Shown here in pieces: positions 29,133 to 38,989 of a stretch of 43,449 nucleotides of DNA; positions within the stretch are counted from its first letter, which is position 1; each line of letters opens with the position of its first letter. The notes under the pieces were generated by a model. It did not search any database. It was not told the origin of the DNA and saw only the letters and a program-made list of their open reading frames with translations. The position numbers and the translations under genes are program-made. The stretch comes from Gammaproteobacteria bacterium. GTDB lineage: Bacteria; Pseudomonadota; Gammaproteobacteria; UBA6186; Azoamicaceae. The DNA is taken from NCBI GenBank assembly GCA_020054325.1, contig JAGVLG010000019.1:1-43449 (forward strand). Direction: 5' to 3'.

Positions 29133-30383
29133 TTATTCACTTAAAACGAACAATAGGCCATTTATATTATTAGCATTTTGCTCTCTTAGAATTATTTTTT
29201 GACAAAGTTTAACTGACAAACCAAATTTAATTGCCAATTCTTCAATATAGTGTTTGCTGTGACAAAAGCGACCACTCGGTTGCAATTGGTAGTTTTCTGG
29301 TGCGTCTAAAAATTCCACCGTAAATGCAAATAATCCTTGTGATTTAATACAAGTTTTTACATTCTGAAAAACTGTTGTTAAATCGCCGATATATACAAAT
29401 ACATCAGCAGCCAAAACTAGATCAAACACATGCATATTATAACCAGGCAAGATTTGATTAATATCGCATCTGCACAGACCTTCATATACCGGCAAGTTTT
29501 TTGCTTGGTTTAACATTTGTTGTGATAAATCTACCCCAACCATAAAATTTGCTAGATCACTGAAATACACCCCACATAAACCAGTGCCACAACCAAGATC
29601 TAGAATATTTAGTTGTTTGGTATGGATATTTAAGATTTCATTTATAGCCTGACGTAATTGAGCTGGTACGTCATATTGCAACCTATTACGCATATGTGCA
29701 TTGTAATAACTAGCGTATTGATCAAATAAATCATTCACATATTGTTGTGGCGCAGTTTGTGAATTTAAATTACTATTCAATGCATTTAGCATGTGTTGCG
29801 CGGTATCATTACTTGGGTCAAGTTCTAATGCCTTCTCAAAATGCTGTTGTGCTGCTGTAATATTATTATCTCTTAAATATAAAACTGCAAGATTGTGCTG
29901 CCATGCAGCGCGATTTGGATCTAAATTCAAAGCCAGTTCAAATTGTTTAATTGCAGCTGCGGTATCCCCAAGATCTAAATAACATTCCGCCAAATGTCCT
30001 TGCAATTCTGCATTACCAGGATCTAATGCTGCTGCCTCTGTTAAAAATGGTAGGGCATGCATGTAGTCATTTTGACTAATGTATGCCATGGCCAAATTTA
30101 ATTTAGCATTAGCATGATAGGGATTCAAACTAACTACTACCTGATAATGATCAATTGCTTGTTGCATCATATCCAACTTAACAAAACAATTTGCTAATTG
30201 AAAATGAGCATCAATGGCACTCGAATCTAAACGAATTGCCTTTTGAAAAAAAGGAATTGCAGATCTAATCTGACCCTGAAAGTAATAAAATTTACCTAAA
30301 TTGATATTTGCTTCAGGGTTGTTTGGGGTAAGACGCAGTGCTTCCAATAGATTGCGTAACGCTGCGTCTATTTTATCACTCAT
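29133..30383 (-). CDS. TPR-repeat protein with C-terminal SAM methyltransferase domain
   Basis: A 416-aa fusion. Residues 1-200 hold about six tetratricopeptide repeats (for example LNLAMAYISQNDYMHALPFLTEAAALDP). Residues ~230-416 form a class I methyltransferase with motif I DLGCGTG (262-268) and a following acidic MVGVDLS. The TPRs probably bind a protein partner or substrate; the methyl acceptor is unknown. It is the last gene of the acnA-fumC-FKBP transcript, and its ATG overlaps the FKBP stop (ATGA), so it is coupled to the folding enzyme. Confidence 0.9.
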   Translation of the reverse strand: MSDKIDAALRNLLEALRLTPNNPEANINLGKFYYFQGQIRSAIPFFQKAIRLDSSAIDAHFQLANCFVKLDMMQQAIDHYQVVVSLNPYHANAKLNLAMAYISQNDYMHALPFLTEAAALDPGNAELQGHLAECYLDLGDTAAAIKQFELALNLDPNRAAWQHNLAVLYLRDNNITAAQQHFEKALELDPSNDTAQHMLNALNSNLNSQTAPQQYVNDLFDQYASYYNAHMRNRLQYDVPAQLRQAINEILNIHTKQLNILDLGCGTGLCGVYFSDLANFMVGVDLSQQMLNQAKNLPVYEGLCRCDINQILPGYNMHVFDLVLAADVFVYIGDLTTVFQNVKTCIKSQGLFAFTVEFLDAPENYQLQPSGRFCHSKHYIEELAIKFGLSVKLCQKIILREQNANNINGLLFVLSE

Positions 30384-31087
30384 TGCTTTTTAGAAGGCTC
30401 AGATTTTACGTTTATTAATTCAATTTCAAAAACTAAAGCTGAATTTGGCTGAATTGTATTGCCAGCACCTTTTTCACCATAAGCTAGATTTGGTGGCACA
30501 AAAATTTTCCATTTCGCGCCAGGTTGCATCTTTAATAAAGCTTCTTGCCAACCAGGGATAAGCTCATTTAATGGAAATGTAGTAGGCTCTCCGCGGCTAT
30601 ATGAACTATCAAACTCGGTACCATCTATTAATGTACCGCGATAATTTACGGTAACAACATCAGATGATTTTGGCGAGTTCCCTTTGCCAGGTGTTAGGAC
30701 TACGTATTGTAATCCACTTGGCAGGGTTTTGACATTTGGTTTAGTTTTATTGTCTTTTAAGAACTTTTCACTTTTAACAGCATTTTCTGATGCTAATTTT
30801 TTATCGCGCTCCGTTAGTTTTGCAATATGCTGTGCTTGAAATTGCATTAAAGTATTATGAATTTCTTGTTCGGTAAGGGATAATTTCTTACCAGCTAAAG
30901 CATCATTCAAACCATTGCTAAACTGTTGAGTATTTACTTGAATTTCTTGTTGTTTTAAAGACTCGCCAGTTTTAGCTCCAAGACTATAACTTACCTTATC
31001 CATTTCAGAGCTAGGCGCTGCAGCAAATGCTGGAGTTGCCAAAGATACAGCAAGCATACTAGGAAGTATAAAATTACGATAATGCAT
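30380..31087 (-). CDS. FKBP-type peptidyl-prolyl isomerase, Mip/FkpA-like
   Basis: A 235-aa exported protein. A signal peptide (cut after AFA, about residue 23) is followed by a helical FKBP-N dimerisation domain (about 30-125) and a C-terminal FKBP domain with the FDSSYSRGEPTTFPLNELIPGWQEAL segment typical of the rapamycin-binding fold. It would speed prolyl cis-trans isomerisation of periplasmic or surface proteins. Close relatives include Mip of Legionella and FkpA of E. coli; Mip promotes intracellular infection. It lies 23 bp after fumC with an AAGGAA ribosome site. Confidence 0.93.
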   Translation of the reverse strand: MHYRNFILPSMLAVSLATPAFAAAPSSEMDKVSYSLGAKTGESLKQQEIQVNTQQFSNGLNDALAGKKLSLTEQEIHNTLMQFQAQHIAKLTERDKKLASENAVKSEKFLKDNKTKPNVKTLPSGLQYVVLTPGKGNSPKSSDVVTVNYRGTLIDGTEFDSSYSRGEPTTFPLNELIPGWQEALLKMQPGAKWKIFVPPNLAYGEKGAGNTIQPNSALVFEIELINVKSEPSKKQ

Positions 31088-31110
31088 ATAAGATTTCCTT
31101 AAAGTTGGGG

Positions 31111-32511
31111 TTAAGCTTCGTTAATGCCGCCTTCAGTTAAATGTTTGGGATCTAAGAGTCGGTTTAATTCGGCATCTGTCATACCAGTCATTTCTTTGGC
31201 AACTTCTTTAATTGGCCGGTTTTCGCTATAGGCCTTTTTAGCAATTTCAGCGCCACGCTCATAACCAATAATTGCATTTAAAGCAGTTACTAAAATAGGA
31301 TTACGGCTAAGTTGATCATTTATCACATCAATATTAACTTTAAATCCTACAAGTGCTTTATCGGCTAAGGTTTTAGAGCTGTTGTAGAGCAAGTCAACAC
31401 TTTGTAACGCATTATAGGCAATTACTGGCAACATTACATTTAATTGAAAGTTACCAGATTGGCCGCCTAATGCTACAGTTAAATCGTTACCAATTACTTG
31501 TGCTCCGACCATTAAAACTGCTTCCGGGATGACAGGATTTACTTTGCCAGGCATAATACTGCTGCCTGGTTGGATCGCTGGTAAACTAATTTCACCAAAA
31601 CCTGCTAGTGGACCACTGTTCATTAAGCGTAAGTCATTGGCAATCTTAGTAAAAGTTATCGCAAGACCTTTAAGCTGTGAAGAAAACTGCACTGCCGGAT
31701 CAGCAAAGCTCAAACCAGTAAAAAAATTCTGCATAGGTTCTAGATTAAGATCGGTTAAAGCACTTAATTTTTTACACACAATTTTGCTAAATTTGGGGTG
31801 AGTATTAATTCCAGTGCCAACAGCTGTGCCCCCAAGTGGTAGCTTCTCTAAATACTCGCAGCTATTTTTTAAGTGCTGCAAATTGTTTTTAAGTTGCTGC
31901 GCCCAACCAGTTAATTCTTGCCCAAAGGTAATTGGCATTGCATCCATTAAATGGGTACGCCCAGTTTTAACCACATTATTTAGCTCTTTGGCGCGCGCTT
32001 CAATAACCTGCATTAAATGTTGTAAAGCCGGTATCAAAGTTTCGCGGGCTTGCATCACACAGCTTAAATTAACTGCAGCTGGAATTACATCATTACTACT
32101 TTGCCCCATATTGACGTGATCGTTTGGGTGGGCATGCAAATTGTGATTTCTACGGATCAAGTTAGAAATTACTTCATTGCAATTCATATTAGTACTAGTG
32201 CCAGATCCAGTTTGAAAAATATCAATTGGAAAGTGTGCATCATAAATACCACTTGCGACTTGATTGCCAGCCTCTACAATGGCCTTAGCAATGTTAGGAT
32301 CTAACAATTTTAATTCAGTATTGGCTTGGGCGGCAGCAGCCTTTATTAATCCTAAGGCACGAATAAAAGCCCGTGGCATGGTAAGGCCACTAAACTGAAA
32401 ATTATTTACAGCACGCTGTGTTTGAGCTCCATACAACGCGTCTATTGGAACTTCTAGCTCGCCCATACTGTCCTTTTCTACTCTGGTGCGGACTTGGGTT
32501 GCTGCTGGCAT
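31111..32511 (-). CDS. fumC: Class II fumarate hydratase FumC
   Basis: A 466-aa class II fumarase (E. coli FumC 467 aa). The superfamily signature GSSIMPGKVNP is present, as are the TGSGTSTNMNCNE and GRTHLMDAMPI segments that form the active site. It interconverts fumarate and malate in the TCA cycle and, lacking an Fe-S cluster, works under oxidative stress or iron limitation. It follows acnA by 14 bp, so two TCA enzymes are co-expressed. Confidence 0.96.
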   Translation of the reverse strand: MPAATQVRTRVEKDSMGELEVPIDALYGAQTQRAVNNFQFSGLTMPRAFIRALGLIKAAAAQANTELKLLDPNIAKAIVEAGNQVASGIYDAHFPIDIFQTGSGTSTNMNCNEVISNLIRRNHNLHAHPNDHVNMGQSSNDVIPAAVNLSCVMQARETLIPALQHLMQVIEARAKELNNVVKTGRTHLMDAMPITFGQELTGWAQQLKNNLQHLKNSCEYLEKLPLGGTAVGTGINTHPKFSKIVCKKLSALTDLNLEPMQNFFTGLSFADPAVQFSSQLKGLAITFTKIANDLRLMNSGPLAGFGEISLPAIQPGSSIMPGKVNPVIPEAVLMVGAQVIGNDLTVALGGQSGNFQLNVMLPVIAYNALQSVDLLYNSSKTLADKALVGFKVNIDVINDQLSRNPILVTALNAIIGYERGAEIAKKAYSENRPIKEVAKEMTGMTDAELNRLLDPKHLTEGGINEA

Positions 32512-32525
32512 AATTTTCTCCTTAG

Positions 32526-35189
32526 TTAAACAGCAAGACGACGTAGTACATATTGTAAAATGCCATCATTACGGTAATATTCATACTCTTTTGGCGTATA
32601 AATGCATACATCTGCTTCAAAACTACGTGTGTTGTTATTCTCATCTACTACAGTTACATTAATGCTGCGCTGATTAGCTTTCAGGTTCGCAATATCAATA
32701 GAATACTGTTCTTTGCCGGTAAGATTTAACGATTTAGCATTTTGACCAGGCTTAAACTGTAAAGGTAAAATCCCCATACCAATTAAATTGGAACGATGAA
32801 TCCTTTCAAAGCTTTCGGCAATTACAACCTCAATTCCAAGCAGCTTTGGTCCTTTAGCAGCCCAGTCACGTGATGAACCTGATCCGTATTCTTTGCCTGC
32901 TAATACTATTAGTTTGCAACCATCCTTCTTGTATTGCATGGCGGCGTCAAATATTGGCATTACCACATTACTTGGAAAATATGTTGTAAAGTCGCCAGTA
33001 GTGCCAGGCGCTAATAAATTTTTGAGACGAATATTTGCGAATGCAGCGCGCATCATAACTTCATGATTACCACGTCTCGAGCCATATGAATTAAAATCCT
33101 TTGGTTGCACACCTTTAGCTTGTAGGTATTTTGCAGCGGGCGTATTCATGCTAATTGCCCCAGCTGGAGAAATATGATCTGTAGTTACCGAATCGCCAAT
33201 CATTACAAGCACCCTGGCATTGTGTAATGATTGTAATGGCGCTGGTTGAATTTTAATATCCGTAAAATACGGCGGATTTTTAACATATGTTGATTCAGGA
33301 TCCCAAGGGTACAAATCACTTTTACGCACATCCATTGCCCGCCATTCAGCATTCCCGCTGAATACATCTTGGTATTTAGCATTAAACATACTGGTTTGTA
33401 CGCATTGTTGCACCACATTTTGAATTTCTGCTTTACTTGGCCATAGATCTTTTAGATAAATCTCTTTACCATTTTTTCCAATTGCGATTGGATCTTGCAG
33501 CAAATTAATATTCATGGTGCCAGCTAAAGCATATAGTACTACTAACGGTGGTGAACATAAAAAAGAATATTGTACATCTGGATGGATCCGACCTTCAAAA
33601 TTTCTGTTACCTGAGAGTACAGCGCTTACAGCTAATTTATTTTCTTTTATTGCAGCGCTAATTTGTTCATGTAATGGCCCAGAGTTACCTATACAAGTAG
33701 TGCAACCATAACCAACCAAGTAAAAACCACATTCTTCCAAGAATCTAGTTAATCCAGCTTTATTTAAGTAGTCAGTAACGACTTTTGAACCTGGGGCTAA
33801 GCTAGTTTTAACCCATGGTTTTGATGTAATGCCCAATTCATGTGCCTTTTTCGCAATCAATCCAGCAGCTACCATAACATCTGGGTTTGATGTGTTGGTA
33901 CAACTTGTAATTGCAGCAATTACAACTGAACTATTGCTAAGTTTAATCTTTTGTTTATCTAGTTCAAACTCTATCTCTTGATCTATACTTTTGCCTTGTT
34001 CATTTAAAATTGCATTAAATACGTCTTTGGCTTTACTAATCTGGATCCGATCTTGTGGGCGCTTTGGTCCAGCAATACATGGTTCTACAGTACTCAAATC
34101 TAAACTTAGTACATCGGAGTATTCTGCAGCCTTAGCGCCAGCATTACGAAACATGCCTTGTTGTTTAGTATACGCTGCCACCAAATCAACCAAAGAATTA
34201 TCGCGGCCAGTTAGTTTTAAATAATTGATGGTTTCTTGATCTATTGGGAATAAACCACATGTAGCACCATATTCCGGTGCCATGTTGCCGATAGTAGCCC
34301 GATCTGCCAGAGACAAATGCTCTAAACCATCTCCAAAAAATTCTACAAATTTATTTACCACACCTTTTTTACGTAACATTTCAGTAACAGTTAGTACTAG
34401 ATCTGTAGCAGTAGCTATTTCTGATAATTTACCAGTTAATTCAAAACCAATTACTTGCGGAATGAACATCGAAATTGGTTGGCCTAACATTGCTGCTTCT
34501 GCTTCAATACCCCCAACACCCCATGCAAGTACGCCTAGGCCATTAATCATAGTCGTGTGGGAATCTGTACCTACCAGAGTATCTGGATAGACAAAGGCTT
34601 CATTATTTGCTTCACGTAAAAAAACTACTTTTGCTAAATACTCTAAATTTACTTGGTGCACAATCCCAGTACCAGGAGGTACCACTCTGAAATTAGCTAG
34701 GGACTCCTGTCCCCAGCGTAAAAAACTATAACGCTCTTTGTTACGTTCTTGTTCAATAGCAGTATTGCGTTGATACGAATCTGGAGTACCAAATACATCA
34801 ACTTGTACCGAGTGGTCAATTACCAAATCCACTTGCGATAAGGGATTGATCTTTTTAGGATCGCCACCTAAAGTTTGCATTGCTTCTCGCATAGCTGCTA
34901 AATCAACCATTGCTGGTACCCCGGTAAAATCTTGTAAAATTACTCTGGCTGGCATAAAAGCAATTTCGTGAGCTGGTTCCTTTTTAGGATCCCAATTTAG
35001 GATAGCTTCAATATCATTTCGTGTTACATTTTCACCATCTTCATGGCGTAAAAGATTTTCTAATAAGATTTTAATTGAGAAGGGGAGTCTGCTAACATTA
35101 AATTTCTCAGGTAGGGCATTGATGTTATAAAAACTATATTTTTTACCGTTTACTTCTAATGTTTGTTTACATCCAAAACTGTCAAGCAT
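32526..35189 (-). CDS. acnA: Aconitate hydratase AcnA
   Basis: An 887-aa aconitase A, nearly the length of the E. coli enzyme (891 aa). The [4Fe-4S] ligands are in SCTNTSNP and GCTTCIGNSG, and the swivelling C-terminal domain has the GKEYGSGSSRDWAAKGP motif. It isomerises citrate to isocitrate in the TCA cycle. The cluster would be supplied by the SUF system encoded earlier in the window. An ATG also exists at 35201, but the one at 35189 has GGAGG 5 nt upstream and is preferred. It is first in an operon with fumC, FKBP and the TPR-methyltransferase. Confidence 0.96.
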   Translation of the reverse strand: MLDSFGCKQTLEVNGKKYSFYNINALPEKFNVSRLPFSIKILLENLLRHEDGENVTRNDIEAILNWDPKKEPAHEIAFMPARVILQDFTGVPAMVDLAAMREAMQTLGGDPKKINPLSQVDLVIDHSVQVDVFGTPDSYQRNTAIEQERNKERYSFLRWGQESLANFRVVPPGTGIVHQVNLEYLAKVVFLREANNEAFVYPDTLVGTDSHTTMINGLGVLAWGVGGIEAEAAMLGQPISMFIPQVIGFELTGKLSEIATATDLVLTVTEMLRKKGVVNKFVEFFGDGLEHLSLADRATIGNMAPEYGATCGLFPIDQETINYLKLTGRDNSLVDLVAAYTKQQGMFRNAGAKAAEYSDVLSLDLSTVEPCIAGPKRPQDRIQISKAKDVFNAILNEQGKSIDQEIEFELDKQKIKLSNSSVVIAAITSCTNTSNPDVMVAAGLIAKKAHELGITSKPWVKTSLAPGSKVVTDYLNKAGLTRFLEECGFYLVGYGCTTCIGNSGPLHEQISAAIKENKLAVSAVLSGNRNFEGRIHPDVQYSFLCSPPLVVLYALAGTMNINLLQDPIAIGKNGKEIYLKDLWPSKAEIQNVVQQCVQTSMFNAKYQDVFSGNAEWRAMDVRKSDLYPWDPESTYVKNPPYFTDIKIQPAPLQSLHNARVLVMIGDSVTTDHISPAGAISMNTPAAKYLQAKGVQPKDFNSYGSRRGNHEVMMRAAFANIRLKNLLAPGTTGDFTTYFPSNVVMPIFDAAMQYKKDGCKLIVLAGKEYGSGSSRDWAAKGPKLLGIEVVIAESFERIHRSNLIGMGILPLQFKPGQNAKSLNLTGKEQYSIDIANLKANQRSINVTVVDENNNTRSFEADVCIYTPKEYEYYRNDGILQYVLRRLAV

Positions 35190-35299
35190 AACAGCCTCCA
35201 TCCTTTTATAACTAGCTATAGTCGTTTACCCTACAATACACGTAGGCAGTTATAGGCTGCCATGTTTGTCTTATCTTTACAAGTGATTTAGAAGAATTA

Positions 35300-36928
35300 C
35301 TACTTTGCAGTAGAGGTTTGATTTTTACCTTTGTTTTTCGATTCATACAGGGCTTTATCTGCCATTGCCATAATTGTATCCATATCTGTATATCCTGGAT
35401 AGCTGCTCACACCAGCACTAAAGGTTACTTTAAAGGTAATATCATTGGCATAATGTTCTATCTCAGCAAATTTAGTGCGGATCCTTTCGATGCAAGCCAC
35501 AGCATTATTCAGATTTGTTTCTGGAAATATAATTACAAATTCTTCACCGCCATAGCGCCCAACAAAGTCTGTGGTTCGGACACTATTTTTTAGTAAATTA
35601 GATAATACAATTAGTACTGAATCGCCAATCAGGTGACCATAAGAGTCATTTACCTTTTTAAAATCATCGATATCAAGAATTGCATATGCTAAGGTACGAC
35701 TGTATCTGCTACACATCGATAGTTGCATTTTTAGATATTCGTTGATTTTTTTATGTACAAACAAGCCAGTTAAACTGTCTTTACTGATGCTCAAATTCAT
35801 GTAGCGTGCACGCTGTACTCGATTTAGTACTGCTTCAAATAAATGTGTTGCCTCAATTGGCTTAATAAGAAAATCATCAACCCCAACTTCTCGGGCTAAG
35901 TATTGTGTGTTAATGTCACGTTCACCGGTGAGCAACACAATTGGTAATGAATATAACGATTGATGTTGTCGTAGCAATTTTACAATCTCGATCCCGTTGT
36001 AGTTTGGCATGTATAAATCAAGCACCACAAGTTCGGGATTTAAACGTAAAATATCCGCTAAGGCTTCTTCCGGTTTGCTTTCAACAGTTGTGCGAATTCC
36101 ACCACGTTCTAAAATTAAGGCGTAGTAATGTGCTAGCTCAATATCGTCTTCTATTATCAGAACCCGATAGGGTTCAATAATGTTGGTGTTAGATAAAATA
36201 TTGATGCGTTCAATTAGCAAAGCAATATCCATTGGCTTGGTGAAATATGCGCTGCCGTTGGCTTTTATGGCTTTCATACGGCTTTCGAAATCATCATGAT
36301 TTGAAACGAATATAATAGGGCAATCTATTTTCCAAGTATCTCGAATTGTTTCTAGTGCGGTGCTATTTCCAAACGGTTTAAATGCAAAATCGAGATCAAT
36401 TAGAATAACAAGGGCGCGCGTAGTATGTAGAGTTTTTTCTAATGAATTGATGTCGCTTACGATCTTAACGGTACACCCATAATACATTAACTGACGCGAC
36501 ATGCTGATACTAGCATTCAAGTCTTCATCAAGAATAAAAATAGTGTCTGCTCTGGTTAATAAAGCTGGCGCAGCTTCGTTGCCACGAATGGTTGCTAATT
36601 CAGTTTCCTGTAGTTGAATCAACAAATCGCTGATGGTTTGCAACTCGGTACTAGCTGGCGCACCTCCATTCAAATTTTTAAGAGCTTCTAATGCATTCTC
36701 TATATGCTTTGCATTGTCGCTAAGTTGTGGACAATCGAAGGTGCCGCCAGAGCCGGCTAGGTTGTGGCAGAGATTCTGCATTTTTAGTAATAGGCCATCA
36801 CGCCACTCTTCTTGTAATTGTTTCCAGATCGATTTTATTTCCGAAATTCGATTGGGTAAATTACTAATATATTTTTGCTTCGCTTCACGAAATTTTTCTT
36901 CAAACTTTTGCTGTTCAGTCGAGTTCAT
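35300..36928 (-). CDS. HPt-REC-REC-GGDEF diguanylate cyclase
   Basis: A 542-aa signalling protein. Domains in order: an HPt helix bundle with phospho-acceptor His55 (HNLAGSGGTF), a first receiver (~128-245, acidic DLD near 178-180 but a changed N-terminal acidic pocket), a second receiver (~254-370, phospho-acceptor Asp304, Lys357) and a GGDEF domain (~382-540). The active site is GGEEF (460-464). The RTTD five residues before it is a complete inhibitory I-site. It should make cyclic di-GMP in response to phosphorelay and show product inhibition. The partner histidine kinase is not in the window. It is a single gene 110 bp downstream-oriented from the acnA start region. Confidence 0.94.
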   Translation of the reverse strand: MNSTEQQKFEEKFREAKQKYISNLPNRISEIKSIWKQLQEEWRDGLLLKMQNLCHNLAGSGGTFDCPQLSDNAKHIENALEALKNLNGGAPASTELQTISDLLIQLQETELATIRGNEAAPALLTRADTIFILDEDLNASISMSRQLMYYGCTVKIVSDINSLEKTLHTTRALVILIDLDFAFKPFGNSTALETIRDTWKIDCPIIFVSNHDDFESRMKAIKANGSAYFTKPMDIALLIERINILSNTNIIEPYRVLIIEDDIELAHYYALILERGGIRTTVESKPEEALADILRLNPELVVLDLYMPNYNGIEIVKLLRQHQSLYSLPIVLLTGERDINTQYLAREVGVDDFLIKPIEATHLFEAVLNRVQRARYMNLSISKDSLTGLFVHKKINEYLKMQLSMCSRYSRTLAYAILDIDDFKKVNDSYGHLIGDSVLIVLSNLLKNSVRTTDFVGRYGGEEFVIIFPETNLNNAVACIERIRTKFAEIEHYANDITFKVTFSAGVSSYPGYTDMDTIMAMADKALYESKNKGKNQTSTAK

Positions 36929-37094
36929 TTCCTAACAATACTCATTATGCCACCATAAGATTATTATGGGATAGCTACAGTAATATAGCAAAATATATTG
37001 TCAACCGGATAACTAAGGTATGCGACATTTTGCAATGCTTGCACAATTTTCCTATTTATTGTAATTTGCGTAGCAACTAATGAATATAATTTTT

Positions 37095-37169
37095 AGGCGC
37101 GTAGCTCAGTGGTAGAGCACCACCTTGACATGGTGGTGGTCGTTGGTTCAATCCCAATCGCGCCTACCA
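37095..37169 (+). tRNA. tRNA-Val (GAC)
   Basis: A complete cloverleaf with encoded CCA. The acceptor stem is AGGCGCG/CGCGCCT, the D arm GCTC/GAGC, the anticodon stem CCACC/GGTGG with loop TTGACAT (anticodon GAC), and the T arm GTTGG/CCAAT with loop TTCAATC. The discriminator is A. Its 3' end is the left attachment site of the island that follows. Confidence 0.96.
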
Positions 37170-37170
37170 A
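37147..37170 (+). repeat. Left attachment site (attL) in the tRNA-Val 3' end
   Basis: These 24 bases, covering the T-loop, 3' T-stem strand, acceptor strand and CCA, recur exactly at 40557-40580. Exact duplication of a tRNA 3' end is the usual product of tyrosine-recombinase integration. Confidence 0.75.
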
Positions 37171-37206
37171 ACCAAATCCTGGAAAACTATGGCCGCATCA
37201 AAATAC

Positions 37207-38166
37207 CTAAACATGCGTTTGTTTAGTAGCCCATAAAATTGCAGGGTGTGTTTTAATCCTGTTTCTTAATTCTAAATCATTCGTAATTAGATCCGGCTGT
37301 ATTATTCCTTTGTTTCTGATTTTACTAATGAATTCACTTTCACTATCATTAAGAGGCAATATTTTTGCTAGCCCAGCTTGTAGTTCAATCAACATAGTTG
37401 TTGCCCATTGCTTTAACATGGGTATGCTTCTAGGGAACCCTTGTTCATGCATTACAGGCAGCAATCTATTTTTCAGATCAGTCAAATCATAAGTAATACC
37501 TTGAGGTGTTAATCGTGTAAGCTCAACCTTTGACATAGATAAATACGGGATCAAGACTTCACGTAATTTCTGATAATTTAAAGATGTTTTAGTTAACAAA
37601 TAATGTGCATCAAATAAATCACGACTTGCGTTTCTGTTAAAAAGGGCTGAGAGTTTACCAGCGGCTAATTCATGGATATCAAGTATAGGTGCTTGCCAGT
37701 CATTGTATTTTTCGATTTTTGATACTTGATTGGCTAGGGGATATAAGGGTTGCCGATACATAAAATTAATATCAATTTCTAATGTGCCGCGTTGCCCTAG
37801 CACGCTATTGTAAAACCACACCATTTTGCCACCGGCATATTGCATTGGTGCGCGGTAGAGCTCAAACTGGTTTTGTAATAACACTTTGTATACAGCATCA
37901 ACTATAATTATTTTATCCTCTAGCATTTTGGCACGATCAATATGACCTATGTAGTTTAGATCTATATCAACAGATAATCGTGGCAATTTATCAAAGTAAA
38001 ATAAATTTAATGCTGTGCCGCCTTTTAGTGCTAGGCGATCTTTCAAATATTCAATAGTTAATAATTGCTTAAAAATATCTAACAAACGATAAACTTTTTC
38101 TAAAATCTCCGGTTTATAACCTTTGGATCTTGCTTCTTTTAGCAGCTCTTGTTTAAAGATCTGCAT
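37207..38166 (-). CDS. abiEii: AbiEii/AbiGii-family nucleotidyltransferase toxin
   Basis: A 319-aa DNA polymerase beta-like nucleotidyltransferase. Motif I is LKGGTALNL (47-55), with the acidic pair in RLSVDIDLNY (63-72). The later HELAAGKLSALFNRNASRDLFDAHYL block carries the Lys and Arg-Asp-Leu-Phe-Asp typical of AbiEii. Known relatives act as type IV toxins; some transfer nucleotides to tRNA and stop growth, giving phage abortive infection. All motifs are intact. It overlaps the antitoxin gene by 14 bp and lies inside the tRNA-Val island, 37 bp from the attachment site. Confidence 0.92.
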   Translation of the reverse strand: MQIFKQELLKEARSKGYKPEILEKVYRLLDIFKQLLTIEYLKDRLALKGGTALNLFYFDKLPRLSVDIDLNYIGHIDRAKMLEDKIIIVDAVYKVLLQNQFELYRAPMQYAGGKMVWFYNSVLGQRGTLEIDINFMYRQPLYPLANQVSKIEKYNDWQAPILDIHELAAGKLSALFNRNASRDLFDAHYLLTKTSLNYQKLREVLIPYLSMSKVELTRLTPQGITYDLTDLKNRLLPVMHEQGFPRSIPMLKQWATTMLIELQAGLAKILPLNDSESEFISKIRNKGIIQPDLITNDLELRNRIKTHPAILWATKQTHV

Positions 38167-38968
38167 ATGGTTCTTCCCATGTTTGATTAATTACAGATTC
38201 TGGTAATAGAAGATTCCATTGCTTTACAAGTTGAAACTTTTCTCGATTATGTTTTGAAGCATAGATGGGGTTATCGGGCTTAGCATTTAGTAATGGTTGT
38301 AATTTTTCATAACCAATAGATAGAGCTCCTTGACGTAGACTTAAGAAATAACCAACCTTGGCAGCCAAACATGAATTATTTAACATTAAACAATATTCAA
38401 TGATCTCATCAATATTTACTATCGCTATATTCGTGATAGAGCGATAAACCTCTTCCCATCCACCGCATAACTCTATACGATCTAATACGTCAACAAAGGT
38501 CCTGGCGCTATTTGTTATCCTTAGATTTAATCCTTGTCTGTTGATTATATTTATACTTGATGCTGTGGTTGCATTTTTTTGCAAAGCAATTGGCGGTGAT
38601 ACAGATTGAAACCATTGCCCATGAAATTCAAAAGGTTTACTTTTCTGTTCCGTTATGTACGTAAATTTTCCGAAGCTAGAATAGGCAACGCCTAACAGTT
38701 CTAATGCTGAATGGTAACCAATAATCGCGTCGGTAGTAGCCTTAGCAGCAATTAAAAATGGATCAATGGTTAGGCTATCAGCAGATTGATTGGGTGGTAT
38801 TACACCATAGAGGTTACGTCGGATGGTTATTATTTTGCCAGTCTTAACATAATATCGTAAGGCACTCGCCACTGATGCTTCTTTCACCGTATGAGTTTGA
38901 TTTTTCCAGGCGGCGAACTCTTCACGCCGGAAAACGGGGTGGTTATAAAAGAACTGTTCAATTGCCAT
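38153..38968 (-). CDS. abiEi: AbiEi-family antitoxin / transcriptional regulator
   Basis: A 271-aa protein. An N-terminal winged helix (about 1-55, FFYNHPVFRREEFAAW...LRYYVKTGKIITIRRNLYGVIP) is followed by the AbiEi antitoxin domain. Such proteins neutralise AbiEii and repress their own operon. A longer frame begins at 38989, but that base coincides with the expected transcription start. The ATG at 38968 has GGAG upstream and the canonical N-terminus, so I use it. The gene overlaps abiEii by 14 bp, ensuring coupled synthesis. The operator lies just upstream at 38990-39004. Confidence 0.9.
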   Translation of the reverse strand: MAIEQFFYNHPVFRREEFAAWKNQTHTVKEASVASALRYYVKTGKIITIRRNLYGVIPPNQSADSLTIDPFLIAAKATTDAIIGYHSALELLGVAYSSFGKFTYITEQKSKPFEFHGQWFQSVSPPIALQKNATTASSINIINRQGLNLRITNSARTFVDVLDRIELCGGWEEVYRSITNIAIVNIDEIIEYCLMLNNSCLAAKVGYFLSLRQGALSIGYEKLQPLLNAKPDNPIYASKHNREKFQLVKQWNLLLPESVINQTWEEPYADL

Positions 38969-38989
38969 ATGTTTATTATCTCCATACAT

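Noticed and set aside
37053-37090. TATAAT just before tRNA-Val as its -10 box
   Set aside because: It ends only 4 nt before the mature 5' end and has no -35 at proper spacing; weak TTGCAC/TAATTT boxes upstream are no better.
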